Part shown: positions 52,057 through 61,495 of the stretch, in pieces
Layout: every line of letters begins with the position of its first letter
Position numbering within the stretch: the first letter of the stretch is position 1
Assembly: GCF_010092985.1 (NCBI RefSeq)
Contig: NZ_CP048106.1
Span: 4,130,001-4,194,000, forward strand
DNA from: Pontibacter pudoricolor
GTDB taxonomy: Bacteria; Bacteroidota; Bacteroidia; Cytophagales; Hymenobacteraceae
Direction: 5' to 3'
DNA length: 64,000 nt
Translations under genes and position numbers: made by a program
The notes under the pieces: model-generated
The model's database searches: none
Seen by the model: only the letters and a program-made list of their open reading frames with translations
Told to the model about the DNA's origin: nothing

Positions 52057-52947
52057 TTAAGCTGTGATGCCGGCTTGCTGAAGAGCAGCAACCATCGCTT
52101 CACCGATCTCAGCAGGAGACTCCACTACGTGAATGCCATTCTCGCGCATGATCTTCATTTTAGCAGCAGCTGTATCATCGGCGCCGCCAACTATAGCACC
52201 CGCATGACCCATTCTGCGACCAGCTGGAGCAGTCTGTCCGGCAATGAAACCAACTACCGGCTTTTTGTTACCGGTTTCGCTGATGTACTGCGCAGCCATA
52301 GCCTCGTAGTTACCACCAATCTCACCGATCATCACGATAGCATCCGTCTCAGGATCTTCCATCAGTAACTGAACTGCATCTTTTGTAGGCGTACCAATAA
52401 TCGGGTCACCACCGATACCGATAGCAGTAGAAACACCTAAGCCGGCCTTCACGATCTGGTCAGCAGCTTCGTAGGTAAGCGTACCAGATTTAGAAACGAT
52501 ACCGATACGGCCTGGCTTGAACACGAAACCTGGCATGATACCAACCTTCGCTTCGCCTGGCGTAATTACACCCGGGCAGTTTGGTCCGATAAGCGTTACA
52601 TTTTTAGACTTGATGTAGTTTTTAGCAGCTACCATGTCTTTTACAGGAATACCTTCTGTGATACACACGATCACTTTAATACCAGCATCAGCAGCTTCCA
52701 TAATGGCATCAGCAGCAAAAGCCGGCGGCACGAAAATGATAGATACATCAGCACCTGTTCTTTTTACAGCTTCTTCTACCGTGTTAAAAACCGGCAGGTC
52801 TAAGTGGTTGTTGCCACCTTTGCCCGGAGTAACGCCACCAACAACGTTAGTACCGTACTCTATCATCTGCGATGCGTGGAAAGAACCTTCAGAACCTGTG
52901 AAGCCCTGCACGATCACTTTCGAATCTTTATTTACTAAAACACTCAT
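52057..52947 (-). CDS. sucD: Succinyl-CoA ligase alpha subunit
   Basis: 296 residues, full length. Rossmann CoA-binding domain first ([22 protein letters not shown]), then a ligase domain with [21 protein letters not shown]. The phosphorylated histidine is in [12 protein letters not shown]. It makes succinate and ATP/GTP from succinyl-CoA in the TCA cycle together with SucC, which is not in the window. A strong promoter lies just upstream (52994-53024). Confidence 0.97.
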   Translation of the reverse strand: MSVLVNKDSKVIVQGFTGSEGSFHASQMIEYGTNVVGGVTPGKGGNNHLDLPVFNTVEEAVKRTGADVSIIFVPPAFAADAIMEAADAGIKVIVCITEGIPVKDMVAAKNYIKSKNVTLIGPNCPGVITPGEAKVGIMPGFVFKPGRIGIVSKSGTLTYEAADQIVKAGLGVSTAIGIGGDPIIGTPTKDAVQLLMEDPETDAIVMIGEIGGNYEAMAAQYISETGNKKPVVGFIAGQTAPAGRRMGHAGAIVGGADDTAAAKMKIMRENGIHVVESPAEIGEAMVAALQQAGITA

Positions 52948-52993
52948 GTGTATCTTATTTAGTTGTGTATAACCGTCTAATAATAAGGATGTG

Positions 52994-53024
52994 CAAAAAT
53001 AGGCTTTTTTATGGCGCGTACAAA
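52994..53024 (-). promoter_or_regulatory. sucD promoter
   Basis: On the minus strand TTTG (53021-53024), then 19 bases, TATTTTTG (52994-53001): a full match to TTTG-N19-TAnnTTTG. The start codon is 47 bases downstream. Confidence 0.85.
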
Positions 53025-53154
53025 AAATAGTTAAAGCTAATATAAGCCACTTGCTGCAGTTAAACGGAACGAAGCGGAACTGCGTTGACGTTGCAACTAT
53101 AGTTAGGGCATAGGCCTCCGGGGCGGCCCTGCTGAAAACATAATTTAATTTACT

Positions 53155-53162
53155 TACCTTTG
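53155..53162 (+). promoter_or_regulatory. Candidate -7 box of the cysteine synthase gene
   Basis: TACCTTTG matches TAnnTTTG 24 bases before the start codon; no clear TTTG is present at -33, so only one box is supported. Confidence 0.5.
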
Positions 53163-53185
53163 CACCGAATTCAAAAATACCTCAC

Positions 53186-54172
53186 ATGAAGTATCTGAAC
53201 CATATAACCGAAGCGATCGGTAACACACCTCTTGTAAAACTTAACAGTGTTGCAAAAGAAACAAAGGCTACCATCCTGGCCAAAGTAGAGTACATGAACC
53301 CGGGTAACTCTGTAAAGGACCGCATGGCGATCCGGATGATTGAGGATGCCGAAAAAGCTGGCATTCTGAAGCCGGGCGGCACTATTATAGAAGGAACATC
53401 CGGCAACACAGGTATGGGCCTTGCCCTGGCCGCTATTGCCAAAGGCTACAAATGTATCTTCACGCTTTCTGATAAGCAAAGTAAAGAGAAAATGGACATT
53501 CTGCGTGCGGTAGGCGCCGAGGTTATAGTTTGCCCGACCAACGTAGCACCGGAGCACCCGGACTCTTATTACTCGGTTGCCAAGCGCCTGAACAAGGAAA
53601 TTCCAAACTCGTTTTACCCGAACCAATACGACAACCTCTCGAACTGGAAAGCGCATTACGAAAGCACCGGCCCTGAGATATGGGAGCAGAGCGAAGGTAA
53701 AGTAACCCATTTTATTACAGGTGTAGGTACCGGCGGAACCGTAACAGGTATCTCTAAATACTTAAAAGAGAAAAACCCGGCAGTACAGACGATTGGCATT
53801 GATACCTACGGTTCAGTTTTCAAGAAATACAAAGAGACCGGCATTTTCGACGAGAACGAGATCTACGCTTACGCTACCGAAGGTATCGGAGAAGACATTC
53901 TGCCAAAGAACGTGGATTTCGACCTGATCGATCAGTTTATAAAAGTAACGGACAAAGACGGTGCTGTTATGACACGCCGACTGGCAAAAGAAGAAGGCCT
54001 TTTTGTGGGCTGGTCTTCTGGTACAGCAATTGTGGGTGCCCTGGAATATGCCCGTGAAAATAACCTGACTGAGAATGATGTAGTGGTAGTATTGTTGCCA
54101 GACCACGGTACGCGTTACCTTGCCAAGATCTATAACGATGATTGGATGCGTGCCCAGGGGTACATCGACTAA
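53186..54172 (+). CDS. PLP-dependent cysteine synthase / cystathionine beta-synthase
   Basis: 328 residues. PLP-binding lysine in NPGNSVKDRMAIRM, phosphate loop GTGTGGT-like sequence (GVGTGGTVTGISKYL), EGTSGNTGMGLALAA, and the end PDHGTRYLAKIYND. It joins O-acetylserine with sulfide, or serine with homocysteine. The YLAKIYND end without CBS domains favours a cystathionine-beta-synthase-like subtype, but the two are hard to tell apart from sequence alone. Monocistronic, with its own terminator. Confidence 0.92.
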   Translation: MKYLNHITEAIGNTPLVKLNSVAKETKATILAKVEYMNPGNSVKDRMAIRMIEDAEKAGILKPGGTIIEGTSGNTGMGLALAAIAKGYKCIFTLSDKQSKEKMDILRAVGAEVIVCPTNVAPEHPDSYYSVAKRLNKEIPNSFYPNQYDNLSNWKAHYESTGPEIWEQSEGKVTHFITGVGTGGTVTGISKYLKEKNPAVQTIGIDTYGSVFKKYKETGIFDENEIYAYATEGIGEDILPKNVDFDLIDQFIKVTDKDGAVMTRRLAKEEGLFVGWSSGTAIVGALEYARENNLTENDVVVVLLPDHGTRYLAKIYNDDWMRAQGYID

Positions 54173-54188
54173 CTATAAACTTCACAAA

Positions 54189-54226
54189 GAAAAGCCCGCG
54201 TGCCTTTGCCCGGGCTTTTCTTTTTT
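54189..54226 (+). terminator. Terminator after the cysteine synthase gene
   Basis: GAAAAGCCC-GCGTGCCTTTGCCC-GGGCTTTTC with TTTTTTG. The inner bases can also pair (GCCC/GGGC). Confidence 0.9.
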
Positions 54227-54502
54227 GTACCTTTAGTAGAGTAAAAACTGTAGTACCAACCTGCCGGCATGCTATTTTTGCAATTCAAGGATCCCGGTAT
54301 TAATTTAGCCGTAGTAATTTAGAGCGAACAGCACAGCAGCCTTGGGCGTACTATGGCGGTAAAACCTTATAAGAACATTACCTGTTTACAGTTGCAAAGC
54401 AGCATGGCTACTGCTGCAGTAGATGCTTTAATGGCACACATAATTATAGTTAAAAGTTATTAGCCTGAAATTGCTTCTGTTCTGAGCGACTCAATACAAC
54501 AA
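54227..54502. other. Spacer before the receiver protein gene
   Basis: About 275 bases; I see no gene and no recognisable motif apart from a TTATAGTT variant (54446). Confidence 0.5.
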
Positions 54503-54943
54503 ATGAAAAAACTCTCTGGCATACTGCTCATTGATGACGATGAGACCACAAACTTTCTGAACCAGCGCCTGCTGGACAGGATGCAGGTGACCGAGCACAT
54601 TCATACCTTCGTTAACGGGAAACAAGCTTTCGATTATCTTTACAACGTAAGCAACAATAACTACGACCCGAGTAACGCCGGTTACTTTAAGCCTGAACTG
54701 ATATTCCTGGATATTAACATGCCGGTAATGGATGGTTTCGAACTGCTGGAACTATACAATCGTCTTGATGCCGAATTTAGAAAAGGTATAGTGATGGTGG
54801 TGCTGACAACTTCCACGCACCCACAGGATACCGATGCGGTTAATAAATATGCTGCGGAGTATATAACCAAGCCACTGACCGCCGACAAGCTGGATAAACT
54901 GATGCGGAAATACTTCCCGAGTAAGCAAACCGACAAAGTATAA
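54503..54943 (+). CDS. Single-domain response regulator
   Basis: 146 residues, only a receiver domain: LLIDDDETTNF, phospho-acceptor Asp70 in LIFLDINMPVMDG, Thr in VVLTTSTH, and Lys in ITKPLT. No output domain. Single receivers pass phosphate or bind target proteins such as kinases. No partner kinase is adjacent. Terminator at 54972. Confidence 0.92.
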   Translation: MKKLSGILLIDDDETTNFLNQRLLDRMQVTEHIHTFVNGKQAFDYLYNVSNNNYDPSNAGYFKPELIFLDINMPVMDGFELLELYNRLDAEFRKGIVMVVLTTSTHPQDTDAVNKYAAEYITKPLTADKLDKLMRKYFPSKQTDKV

Positions 54944-54971
54944 TTACTCTTATCGTATATATCCTGGTCAC

Positions 54972-54995
54972 GCCCTGTAACTGCAGGGCTTTTTG
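54972..54995 (+). terminator. Terminator after the receiver gene
   Basis: GCCCTG-TAACTG-CAGGGC followed by TTTTTG. Confidence 0.9.
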
Positions 54996-55001
54996 TTGCT
55001 G

Positions 55002-55850
55002 CTAAAACGAGAACCCTACACCAGCTTCAGACTTTATTGCCAGGTTAAGAAGCACACCAATCCCCGCCAGAAAAAGCCCGATCCCGATAAGCTTTTCCAT
55101 GTGGCTGATTTTGCCGCGCGTTTGTTTGTACAGGTTACCGCCAAGGGCGCCAAGTGCAAAAGCAGCTATCAGGGGCAGGCAGCGGCTCCAGAGCACATTG
55201 CCCAGTAAAAAGTGCGTAATAAAACCTGTAAAACTGGTAATAACAAGTATGAACAGGGAAGTGGATGTGGCGATCTGCGGAGGTATCCTGAAAAGCTTGA
55301 TCATCATGGGCGTTTGCACAAAACCGCCACCAATGCCAAACAGGCCAGCCATTATGCCGGATGCAAAACCCATTGTAGAAACCACTCCGCCATTTAACCT
55401 GTAAGCCAGATGCTTTGCTTTATTCTTACGGATAAATGTTGTTGGTACACGGCGCATACGGTACATCATGCCGCCGTGGCTGGTAGCTCCTTGTTTTGTT
55501 GGGATAACCATGGCAAACCCGACGGCAATCACAAAAAGTGCAAAAATAAGCTGCAACTTAAACACCGGCAGAAAAGCAACCATAAACGCGCCCAGCACAG
55601 TGCCAACTATAGCCGGGATTTGAATTAAGGTACCAACCAGGTAATCTATCGTTTTATCACGCAGGTTAAATACGGAGGCGATGAACGAAGCCGGAACCAG
55701 CGCAGCCATAGTTGACCCGATCGCGATCTCGATGTTATACCCGAAAAAGATGATGAGTATCGGCACCATAAACACCCCGCCACCAAACCCGATAACAGTA
55801 CCGAATCCGCTGACAAGTATTCCAATAAAGAAGATGAGTAATTCCTCCAT
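55002..55850 (-). CDS. TauE/SafE family anion exporter
   Basis: The start is placed at 55850 (MEELLIFFIGILVSGFGTVIGFGG); 282 residues and eight or nine membrane helices. The family signature GFGGGVFMVPIL is at the start and GIGGGFVQTPMMIKLFRIPPQIA in the second half. Members export sulfite, sulfoacetate or other organosulfur anions. The gene lies 11 bases from the end of adenine deaminase on the same strand, so the two may be transcribed together. Confidence 0.9.
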   Translation of the reverse strand: MEELLIFFIGILVSGFGTVIGFGGGVFMVPILIIFFGYNIEIAIGSTMAALVPASFIASVFNLRDKTIDYLVGTLIQIPAIVGTVLGAFMVAFLPVFKLQLIFALFVIAVGFAMVIPTKQGATSHGGMMYRMRRVPTTFIRKNKAKHLAYRLNGGVVSTMGFASGIMAGLFGIGGGFVQTPMMIKLFRIPPQIATSTSLFILVITSFTGFITHFLLGNVLWSRCLPLIAAFALGALGGNLYKQTRGKISHMEKLIGIGLFLAGIGVLLNLAIKSEAGVGFSF

Positions 55851-55881
55851 GTGCAGCCGTGCGCCGGGCAACGGGTTTAGT

Positions 55882-57519
55882 TTATGATGCTGTTACAGGT
55901 ACGAACGAAAACGTATCGCCGTTAAATAAACCTTTGTCGCTGAGCTTCAGCGATGGGATAACCAGCAGGGCCATAAACGAAAGTGTCATGAACGGAGAAG
56001 CCAGGTTACTACCCATATCTTTGCTCATCTTATCTATTGTTGAGTACGCTTCGGCAACACTATAGCCATCTTCTGCAGACATAATGCCAGCTACCGGTAA
56101 CGGCAACAGTTGTTCGTCATCACCATTTACCGCCGATACACCTCCTTTTGCACTGATGATCAGGTTCACAGCCCGCGTAATACTTTCATCATCCACACCA
56201 ACTGCTATAATGTTATGCGAATCGTGGCCCACCGATGAAGCAATAGCGCCTGACTTCAAACCTATATTTTTGATAAAGGCCACAGCCGGTTCTGCTTCTT
56301 CATAACGATTTACTACAGTCATTTTCAGCACATCGTTTGCCACATCCGAAACTATAAACCCGTTCTCTACTTTAGGCGCAACTATGCCTTCTTTGGTTAT
56401 CAGCTGGCCGTCAAAAGCTTCTATTACTCTGATCTTGTGCGCATCTTCAGCCGGAATCCGGAACTGAGCTATAGTTTTAGGGCTGGTGTTGAAATTATTT
56501 ATAGTATCGCTTTCAGTGAATGCGATGTTAGACTTTCCATTCTCAGCTACTTTCTCGCCGTTTATATAAGTGGCCAGCACTTTAAAGTTATCCAGATTAT
56601 CTACAACTATAAAATCAGCCGGGTCGTTTTCGCGGAGCAGGCCTACGTTTAGTTTGTAATGCTCCACAGGATTTATACAAGCCGCCTGCAGCACATGAAA
56701 AAGGTTATTCCCCTTTGCCAGCGCGCGTTTTACAAGCAGATTGATGTGGCCTTCTACTAAGTTGTCCGGGTGCTTGTCGTCGGAGCAGAACATGATGTTT
56801 TTATAGTGCTCGGGCAACAATGGAATCAGTGCCTCAAAGTTTTTGGCGGCGCTGCCTTCGCGTATCAGTATCTTCATGCCAACAGCCAGTTTGTCCAGGG
56901 CTTCTTCGGCGGTAAAGCATTCGTGGTCGGTGGTGATGCCGGCAGAGGCGTATAGTTTGGCTTGTTCGCCCATCAGTCCCGGCGCATGCCCATCTACAGC
57001 TTTGCCATATTTTTTAGCCAGTTCAATTTTCTCCATCACAACCGGGTCTCGGTGCAGCACGCCGGGCCAGTTCATCATTTCTGCCAGGTACACGATCTCG
57101 TCGCGCTTAAACAATTCTTCTATGTCAGCAGCCGTTATCTCAGCGCCAGCGGTCTCGAAAGGAGTGGCCGGCACGCACGATGGTGCTCCGAAATAAAACT
57201 TGAAAGGCGTTTTTTTACCATTCTCGATCATGTATTCCACACCTTTTACGCCCAGCACATTGCCAATCTCATGCGGGTCTGAAATGGTGGCTATAGTTCC
57301 GTGCACCACTGCCAGGCGGGCAAACTCGCTGGGTACCAGCATCGAGCTTTCAACGTGCACGTGGGCATCTGTAAAACCGGGTAAAATATAATTTGTAGCT
57401 GTGGTGGCTTCACGAACTATTTTAGAAATGCGGCCGTTTTCAACCTGAACTTTACCTTCAAATATTTCTTTGTTGTGTATGTCTATGATGCGTCCGGAAA
57501 CAGAATAGGCTGCCTGCAT
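55882..57519 (-). CDS. ade: Adenine deaminase
   Basis: 545 residues, full length. Amidohydrolase fold with metal-binding [11 protein letters not shown] (His53, His55), [27 protein letters not shown] and [14 protein letters not shown]. It converts adenine to hypoxanthine and ammonia in the cytoplasm. The C-terminal region with [12 protein letters not shown] is typical of Ade. Divergent from the small lipoprotein/cmk genes. Confidence 0.96.
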   Translation of the reverse strand: MQAAYSVSGRIIDIHNKEIFEGKVQVENGRISKIVREATTATNYILPGFTDAHVHVESSMLVPSEFARLAVVHGTIATISDPHEIGNVLGVKGVEYMIENGKKTPFKFYFGAPSCVPATPFETAGAEITAADIEELFKRDEIVYLAEMMNWPGVLHRDPVVMEKIELAKKYGKAVDGHAPGLMGEQAKLYASAGITTDHECFTAEEALDKLAVGMKILIREGSAAKNFEALIPLLPEHYKNIMFCSDDKHPDNLVEGHINLLVKRALAKGNNLFHVLQAACINPVEHYKLNVGLLRENDPADFIVVDNLDNFKVLATYINGEKVAENGKSNIAFTESDTINNFNTSPKTIAQFRIPAEDAHKIRVIEAFDGQLITKEGIVAPKVENGFIVSDVANDVLKMTVVNRYEEAEPAVAFIKNIGLKSGAIASSVGHDSHNIIAVGVDDESITRAVNLIISAKGGVSAVNGDDEQLLPLPVAGIMSAEDGYSVAEAYSTIDKMSKDMGSNLASPFMTLSFMALLVIPSLKLSDKGLFNGDTFSFVPVTAS

Positions 57520-57560
57520 GGTATCTGGTATTAGTTTATTAAATTGCCTGTAAATGGGGC

Positions 57561-57587
57561 TTGAACCCGTAAATTACTTTATATTTG
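57561..57587 (+). promoter_or_regulatory. Promoter of the small lipoprotein / cmk genes
   Basis: TTG (57561), 16 bases, TATATTTG (57580-57587): a full -7 box, with the -33 box one base short of TTTG. Transcription would start near 57592, downstream of the ATG at 57554, so that ATG cannot be the main start. Confidence 0.75.
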
Positions 57588-57604
57588 CATTAAAATCAGT
57601 CGTT

Positions 57605-57760
57605 TTGAGAAAGTTAATTTCATATTTGGTGATAGCTTGCGTATTGAGCTCTGGTGCACTGGCCGGGTGTAGCCCCAAATCAGCACAACAGAAAAAAACG
57701 GCTAAATACCAGAAAATGAGCAAGCGCGGTAAAGCTCCCTGCCCTTGTGATTCCAATTAA
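57605..57760 (+). CDS. Small lipoprotein upstream of cmk
   Basis: The start is set at TTG (57605), because the promoter lies between it and the ATG at 57554. LRKLISYLVIACVLSSGALAGC then gives a compact signal peptide with the lipobox LAGC. The mature part is about 30 residues, Lys-rich, and ends in CPCDSN with two cysteines spaced C-x-C. It lies 17 bases from cmk. Function unknown; the Cys pair might bind metal. Confidence 0.7.
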   Translation: MRKLISYLVIACVLSSGALAGCSPKSAQQKKTAKYQKMSKRGKAPCPCDSN

Positions 57761-57776
57761 TACTTACCCTGTTTTT

Positions 57777-58481
57777 ATGAAGAAAATCGTGATCGCGTTA
57801 GATGGCCATTCCTCGTGCGGCAAAAGCACAACGGCCAAGCAGGTGGCAGCCGAGCTGGGTTACGCCTACATTGATACCGGTGCTATGTACCGGGCGGTTA
57901 CGCTGTATTTCCTTGATCATCATGTGTCGCTTACCAACCCGAAGGAGGTGAGTGATGCCCTGAAAAATATAGACATAACGTTCCATTATAATCCTAAAAC
58001 CGGGCGCAACGAAACGTACCTCAATGGCCTGAACGTAGAAGACGAGATCCGCAAGATGTACATCTCGAACCAGGTTAGTGAAGTAAGCGTGGTAGCGGAA
58101 GTACGCCGTGCCATGGTTGCCCAGCAGCAGAAAATGGGCAAGCGTCGCGGCGTGGTAATGGATGGACGTGATATTGGTACAGCTGTGTTCCCGGATGCGG
58201 AAGTGAAGATATTTATGACGGCCGACGTGGACACAAGAGCCAAGCGCAGACAACAGGAACTGCTGGTGAAAAACCAACTGGTAAACCTGACCGAGATAAA
58301 AGCAAACCTGGAGAAGCGCGACCTGATCGACTCTACCAGGGCGGAAAGCCCGTTGCGCCGTGCCGAAGATGCTGACCTGCTGGATACCTCGCACATGACG
58401 ATTGATGAGCAGGTAGAGTTTGTGATGAACAAAGTGGCATCTAAGTTGCTGGAACAAAAGTATAGTGTAGAGCAGGATTAA
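57777..58481 (+). CDS. cmk: (d)CMP kinase
   Basis: Start at 57777 (MKKIVIALDGHSSCGKST); the frame from 57747 adds a non-homologous stretch. 234 residues. P-loop GHSSCGKS (10-17), YIDTGAMYRAVT, VVMDGRDIGTAVFPDA and the DADLLDT end match cytidylate kinase, which phosphorylates CMP and dCMP in the cytoplasm. Followed by ispH 12 bases on. Confidence 0.95.
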   Translation: MKKIVIALDGHSSCGKSTTAKQVAAELGYAYIDTGAMYRAVTLYFLDHHVSLTNPKEVSDALKNIDITFHYNPKTGRNETYLNGLNVEDEIRKMYISNQVSEVSVVAEVRRAMVAQQQKMGKRRGVVMDGRDIGTAVFPDAEVKIFMTADVDTRAKRRQQELLVKNQLVNLTEIKANLEKRDLIDSTRAESPLRRAEDADLLDTSHMTIDEQVEFVMNKVASKLLEQKYSVEQD

Positions 58482-58493
58482 ACAGTTCAGATA

Positions 58494-59384
58494 ATGACGA
58501 TCACCATAGATAAGAATTCAGGTTACTGCTTCGGAGTAGAGTTTGCCATACAAATGGCAGAAGATGAAATGGAGCACGTAGAAGAACTATATTGCCTCGG
58601 TGACATAGTACATAACAGCATGGAAGTGCAGCGCCTTTACCAGAAAGGCCTTCGCGTAATAGACCGTGAAGAACTTCGCAACCTCCGCGATTGCAAAGTG
58701 CTGATCCGCGCGCACGGCGAGCCGCCGGAAACATACCAGATCGCGCTCGAAAATAATTTAGAGTTGATTGATGCTTCGTGTCCGGTAGTTTTAAAACTGC
58801 AGAACCGCGTAAAGCATGCGTTCGATTCTATTAAAAAAGATGAAGGCCAGGTGGTAATTTATGGCCAGGTGGGGCACGCAGAAGTGATTGGCTTAGCCGG
58901 ACAAACCTGTGACGAAGCGATTATAGTTACCACCGAAGAAGACCTGGACAAGATCGACTTTAAACGCCCGGTTACACTCTTCAGCCAGACAACCAAGAGC
59001 ACCAAAGGCTTTTACCACATTAAAGCGCTGATAGAAGAGCGTATTAAGCAAGCCAACCAAGACAGTACACAGCCCGAGTTCGACGCCAACGACAGCATTT
59101 GCCGCCAGGTATCTAACCGTGAGCCCCAGCTTGCCAGGTTCTCTACCGAACACGATGTGCTGATATTTGTGAGCGGTAAAAAAAGCTCTAACGGCAAAGC
59201 TTTGTACAGTGTCTGCAAGCAGCACAACCCCAACAGTTACTTTATAGAGAACGAGACCGAACTGGATCCGGAGTGGTTTGTAAACGTGAACAGTGTAGGC
59301 ATTTGTGGTGCAACATCTACACCCATGTGGCTGATGCAGCAGGTAGCAGATGGCATTGCCAAGCTAAATGAGCCTGTTTGTTAA
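58494..59384 (+). CDS. ispH: 4-hydroxy-3-methylbut-2-enyl diphosphate reductase
   Basis: 296 residues. The three cysteines of the [4Fe-4S] cluster are in NSGYCFGV, DASCPVV and GICGATSTP. It performs the last step of the non-mevalonate pathway, giving IPP and DMAPP. It is in an operon with cmk. A terminator follows 39 bases later. Confidence 0.97.
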   Translation: MTITIDKNSGYCFGVEFAIQMAEDEMEHVEELYCLGDIVHNSMEVQRLYQKGLRVIDREELRNLRDCKVLIRAHGEPPETYQIALENNLELIDASCPVVLKLQNRVKHAFDSIKKDEGQVVIYGQVGHAEVIGLAGQTCDEAIIVTTEEDLDKIDFKRPVTLFSQTTKSTKGFYHIKALIEERIKQANQDSTQPEFDANDSICRQVSNREPQLARFSTEHDVLIFVSGKKSSNGKALYSVCKQHNPNSYFIENETELDPEWFVNVNSVGICGATSTPMWLMQQVADGIAKLNEPVC

Positions 59385-59423
59385 GTATAGCACTTATAAA
59401 GTATCAGCTTTTTACTACTTTTA

Positions 59424-59449
59424 GGCTTTGCTTCGGCAAAGCCTTTTTT
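59424..59449 (+). terminator. Terminator of ispH, close to the DUF502 start
   Basis: GGCTTTGC-TTCG-GCAAAGCC followed by TTTTTT; a UUCG tetraloop gives extra stability. The DUF502 ATG is only 14 bases downstream. Confidence 0.93.
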
Positions 59450-59463
59450 GTGACCCCAACAAC

Positions 59464-60006
59464 ATGAGACGTATTTTTGGTTATTTCCTTAACGGACTTC
59501 TGATCATAGCACCTTTTACCATTACCGTCTGGATAGTGGTAGCCATTATTGACTGGCTGAACGACATGTTTGACCTGGGTTATCCGGGGCTGGGCATTTT
59601 GCTGATGGTGGTACTACTGACGCTGGTTGGTTTCCTGGGGTCATCTTTCCTTGTGAAGCCGTTTATTATTCTTACCGAGCGCGTCTTTCATAAAGTGCCG
59701 CTGGTTGGCATCGTTTATTCCAGCATCCGCGACCTGTTTGATGCATTTGTTGGCGATAATCAGAAGTTTAACAAGCCCGTGATGGTAAAGATGAGCGAAG
59801 ACTCTGACAACTATAAGTTCGGATTTGTGACACAAGAAGTATTGGAAACTATAAATGTGGATGATAAAGTAGCCGTATATTTTCCGCACTCCTACAACTT
59901 TTCAGGTGAGCTGTTCCTGGTGCCAAGCCGCAATGTCACTTACCTGAACATACCAAGCTCCGACGTGATGAAATTCATCGTTTCAGGTGGCGTTTCGAGG
60001 TTATAG
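59464..60006 (+). CDS. DUF502 membrane protein
   Basis: The start is placed at 59464 (MRRIFGYFLNGLLIIAPFTIT); the frame from 59428 would start inside the terminator. 180 residues. Two N-terminal membrane helices (FLNGLLIIAPFTITVWIVVAI and LGILLMVVLLTLVGFLG) and DUF502 blocks (VFHKVPLVGIVYSSIRDLFDAF, FVTQEVLE). The family is broad and uncharacterised. It must rely on read-through from ispH or on a start upstream of the hairpin, since there is no room for a promoter after the terminator. Confidence 0.88.
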   Translation: MRRIFGYFLNGLLIIAPFTITVWIVVAIIDWLNDMFDLGYPGLGILLMVVLLTLVGFLGSSFLVKPFIILTERVFHKVPLVGIVYSSIRDLFDAFVGDNQKFNKPVMVKMSEDSDNYKFGFVTQEVLETINVDDKVAVYFPHSYNFSGELFLVPSRNVTYLNIPSSDVMKFIVSGGVSRL

Positions 60007-60609
60007 GACCAGTGATTAAGGAGATTCTCTGATTTCTAAGATTTCTGTCTGAACCCGGATTAAGGGGGGCGGATTAACCCGAACGTAGAGACTCAAAATG
60101 TGGCGTCTCCGCTATACAACTATAGGTTTAAAGCCAGAGTAAAGAAGGATTTAAATTTTCAGCAGGATATATATACCGCAAGTTTAGCGGCAGCGCAACT
60201 TGTAGTTAAGTTTGGTGCCAGTTTGTAACTGGCTTTCTGAGCGGGCATAAAAGGGTGGTTTTGCTGGTTTTATAGTCTGAGAAGTTGATAACTATAGTTT
60301 CGACCGGCCAGGCTGCCGCCGGTATCTGACCGATGACGTACAGTGGGTGCGAGTCTCCAGATTTGCTGGGCTATAGTTGCATAGCTGCTTCAATGCCAAG
60401 TTTAGACCTATAGTTTCATAGCCGAGACGCAAAAGGTGGCGTCTCTACAATCCCGGGCTGTTGTTAGTGTTTTCACCAACAATCCAATAATTAACTTACT
60501 CTATAAACCAAGATTAATCACTTACATCAGACAACTAAATTGTATGCATGACGAATAAACTATAGTTTAGTATTTTCATTTCGTAATTCATCATTCGTAA
60601 TTAAACAAC
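60007..60609. repeat. Repeat-rich spacer before the alpha/beta hydrolase
   Basis: A solo arm with GATTTCTAAGATTTCTGTCT and TGAACCCGGATTAAG (60014-60063), GTAGAGACTCAAAATGTGGC (60081) and its inverted relative GAGACGCAAAAGGTGGCGTC (60422), full AACTATAGTT (60290-60299 and 60558-60567), the TTGTTAGT hairpin copy (60470-60492), and an arm of the ATTCGTAATTCATCATTCGT family (60577-60605). No gene seen. Confidence 0.7.
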
Positions 60610-61419
60610 GTGCCTTACCTGATCAGGGATAAATCGAAACTGCATTACCGGGTGATCGGGAATGGGAGCAAAGTGTTGCTGGCATTTCATGGGTATGGGC
60701 AGAGCAGTTTATATTACCACCCCATGGAGCAGGCCTTAGGCAGCGATTATACCATCTATGCGTTCGATCTTTTCTTTCATGGGGGAAGCCGGCTGCACAA
60801 AGACAACATGCCGCTTACCAAGGAGTTTCTGAAAGAGATGATCGGGCATTTTCTGGAGAAATATAAGATTGACCGTTTTTCGGTGATGGGGTTTAGCATG
60901 GGGGGCAAGTTTGCGCTAACTTTAATAGAGCAGATGCCCGGGCGGGTAGAGGAACTATACCTGATCGCGCCCGACGGTATTAAAACCAGTTTCTGGTATA
61001 ATATTGCCACCTACCCCGGCTGGATGCAGCAACTTTTTAAGCGTACTGTGGTTAAACCTCAGCCTTTCTTCAAGTTTCTGCAGGTGCTTCATAAATACAA
61101 CCTGGCGCACAAAAGCCTTATCCGTTTTGCAAATTACCAGATGGACAGCACTGCAAAGCGCCTGCGGGTTTACCGTAGCTGGATCGGTTTCCGTGATCTG
61201 AATTTCGATATCCGGATGATTGTACGGCTGCTTAACAACTATAAGATTCCGGTAACTATGTTCTTGGGCGAATACGACGAAATAATCTCTCCGAAGCGCG
61301 TGAGCGTATTTATGGATGCTTTGGATAAAGGCGAATTAATTGTTTTAAAGACCGGCCACTCAAACCTGATACAGGATGTAGCCGAGCTGCTTCATAAGCG
61401 CAAAAGCCTGAATCTATAG
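60610..61419 (+). CDS. Alpha/beta hydrolase
   Basis: The start is GTG at 60610 (PYLIRDKSKLHYR). 269 residues. The nucleophile elbow is GFSMGG, an oxyanion-type block FHGYGQSS is early, and the acid and base are in FLGEYDEII and TGHSNLI. No signal peptide, so cytoplasmic. The substrate cannot be named. It is followed by the sugar-dehydrogenase-like gene. Confidence 0.9.
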   Translation: MPYLIRDKSKLHYRVIGNGSKVLLAFHGYGQSSLYYHPMEQALGSDYTIYAFDLFFHGGSRLHKDNMPLTKEFLKEMIGHFLEKYKIDRFSVMGFSMGGKFALTLIEQMPGRVEELYLIAPDGIKTSFWYNIATYPGWMQQLFKRTVVKPQPFFKFLQVLHKYNLAHKSLIRFANYQMDSTAKRLRVYRSWIGFRDLNFDIRMIVRLLNNYKIPVTMFLGEYDEIISPKRVSVFMDALDKGELIVLKTGHSNLIQDVAELLHKRKSLNL

Positions 61420-61495
61420 TTGAGGCAACTATAGATCTGCAGCAAAGTATACATACAACCAACTAAAGATTCCACAAATTTCAACACTATACTCT

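Noticed and set aside
52057..54172. tRNA genes near sucD or the cysteine synthase gene
   Set aside because: I searched for T-arm GGTTCGAATCC-like words; only the tmRNA has one.
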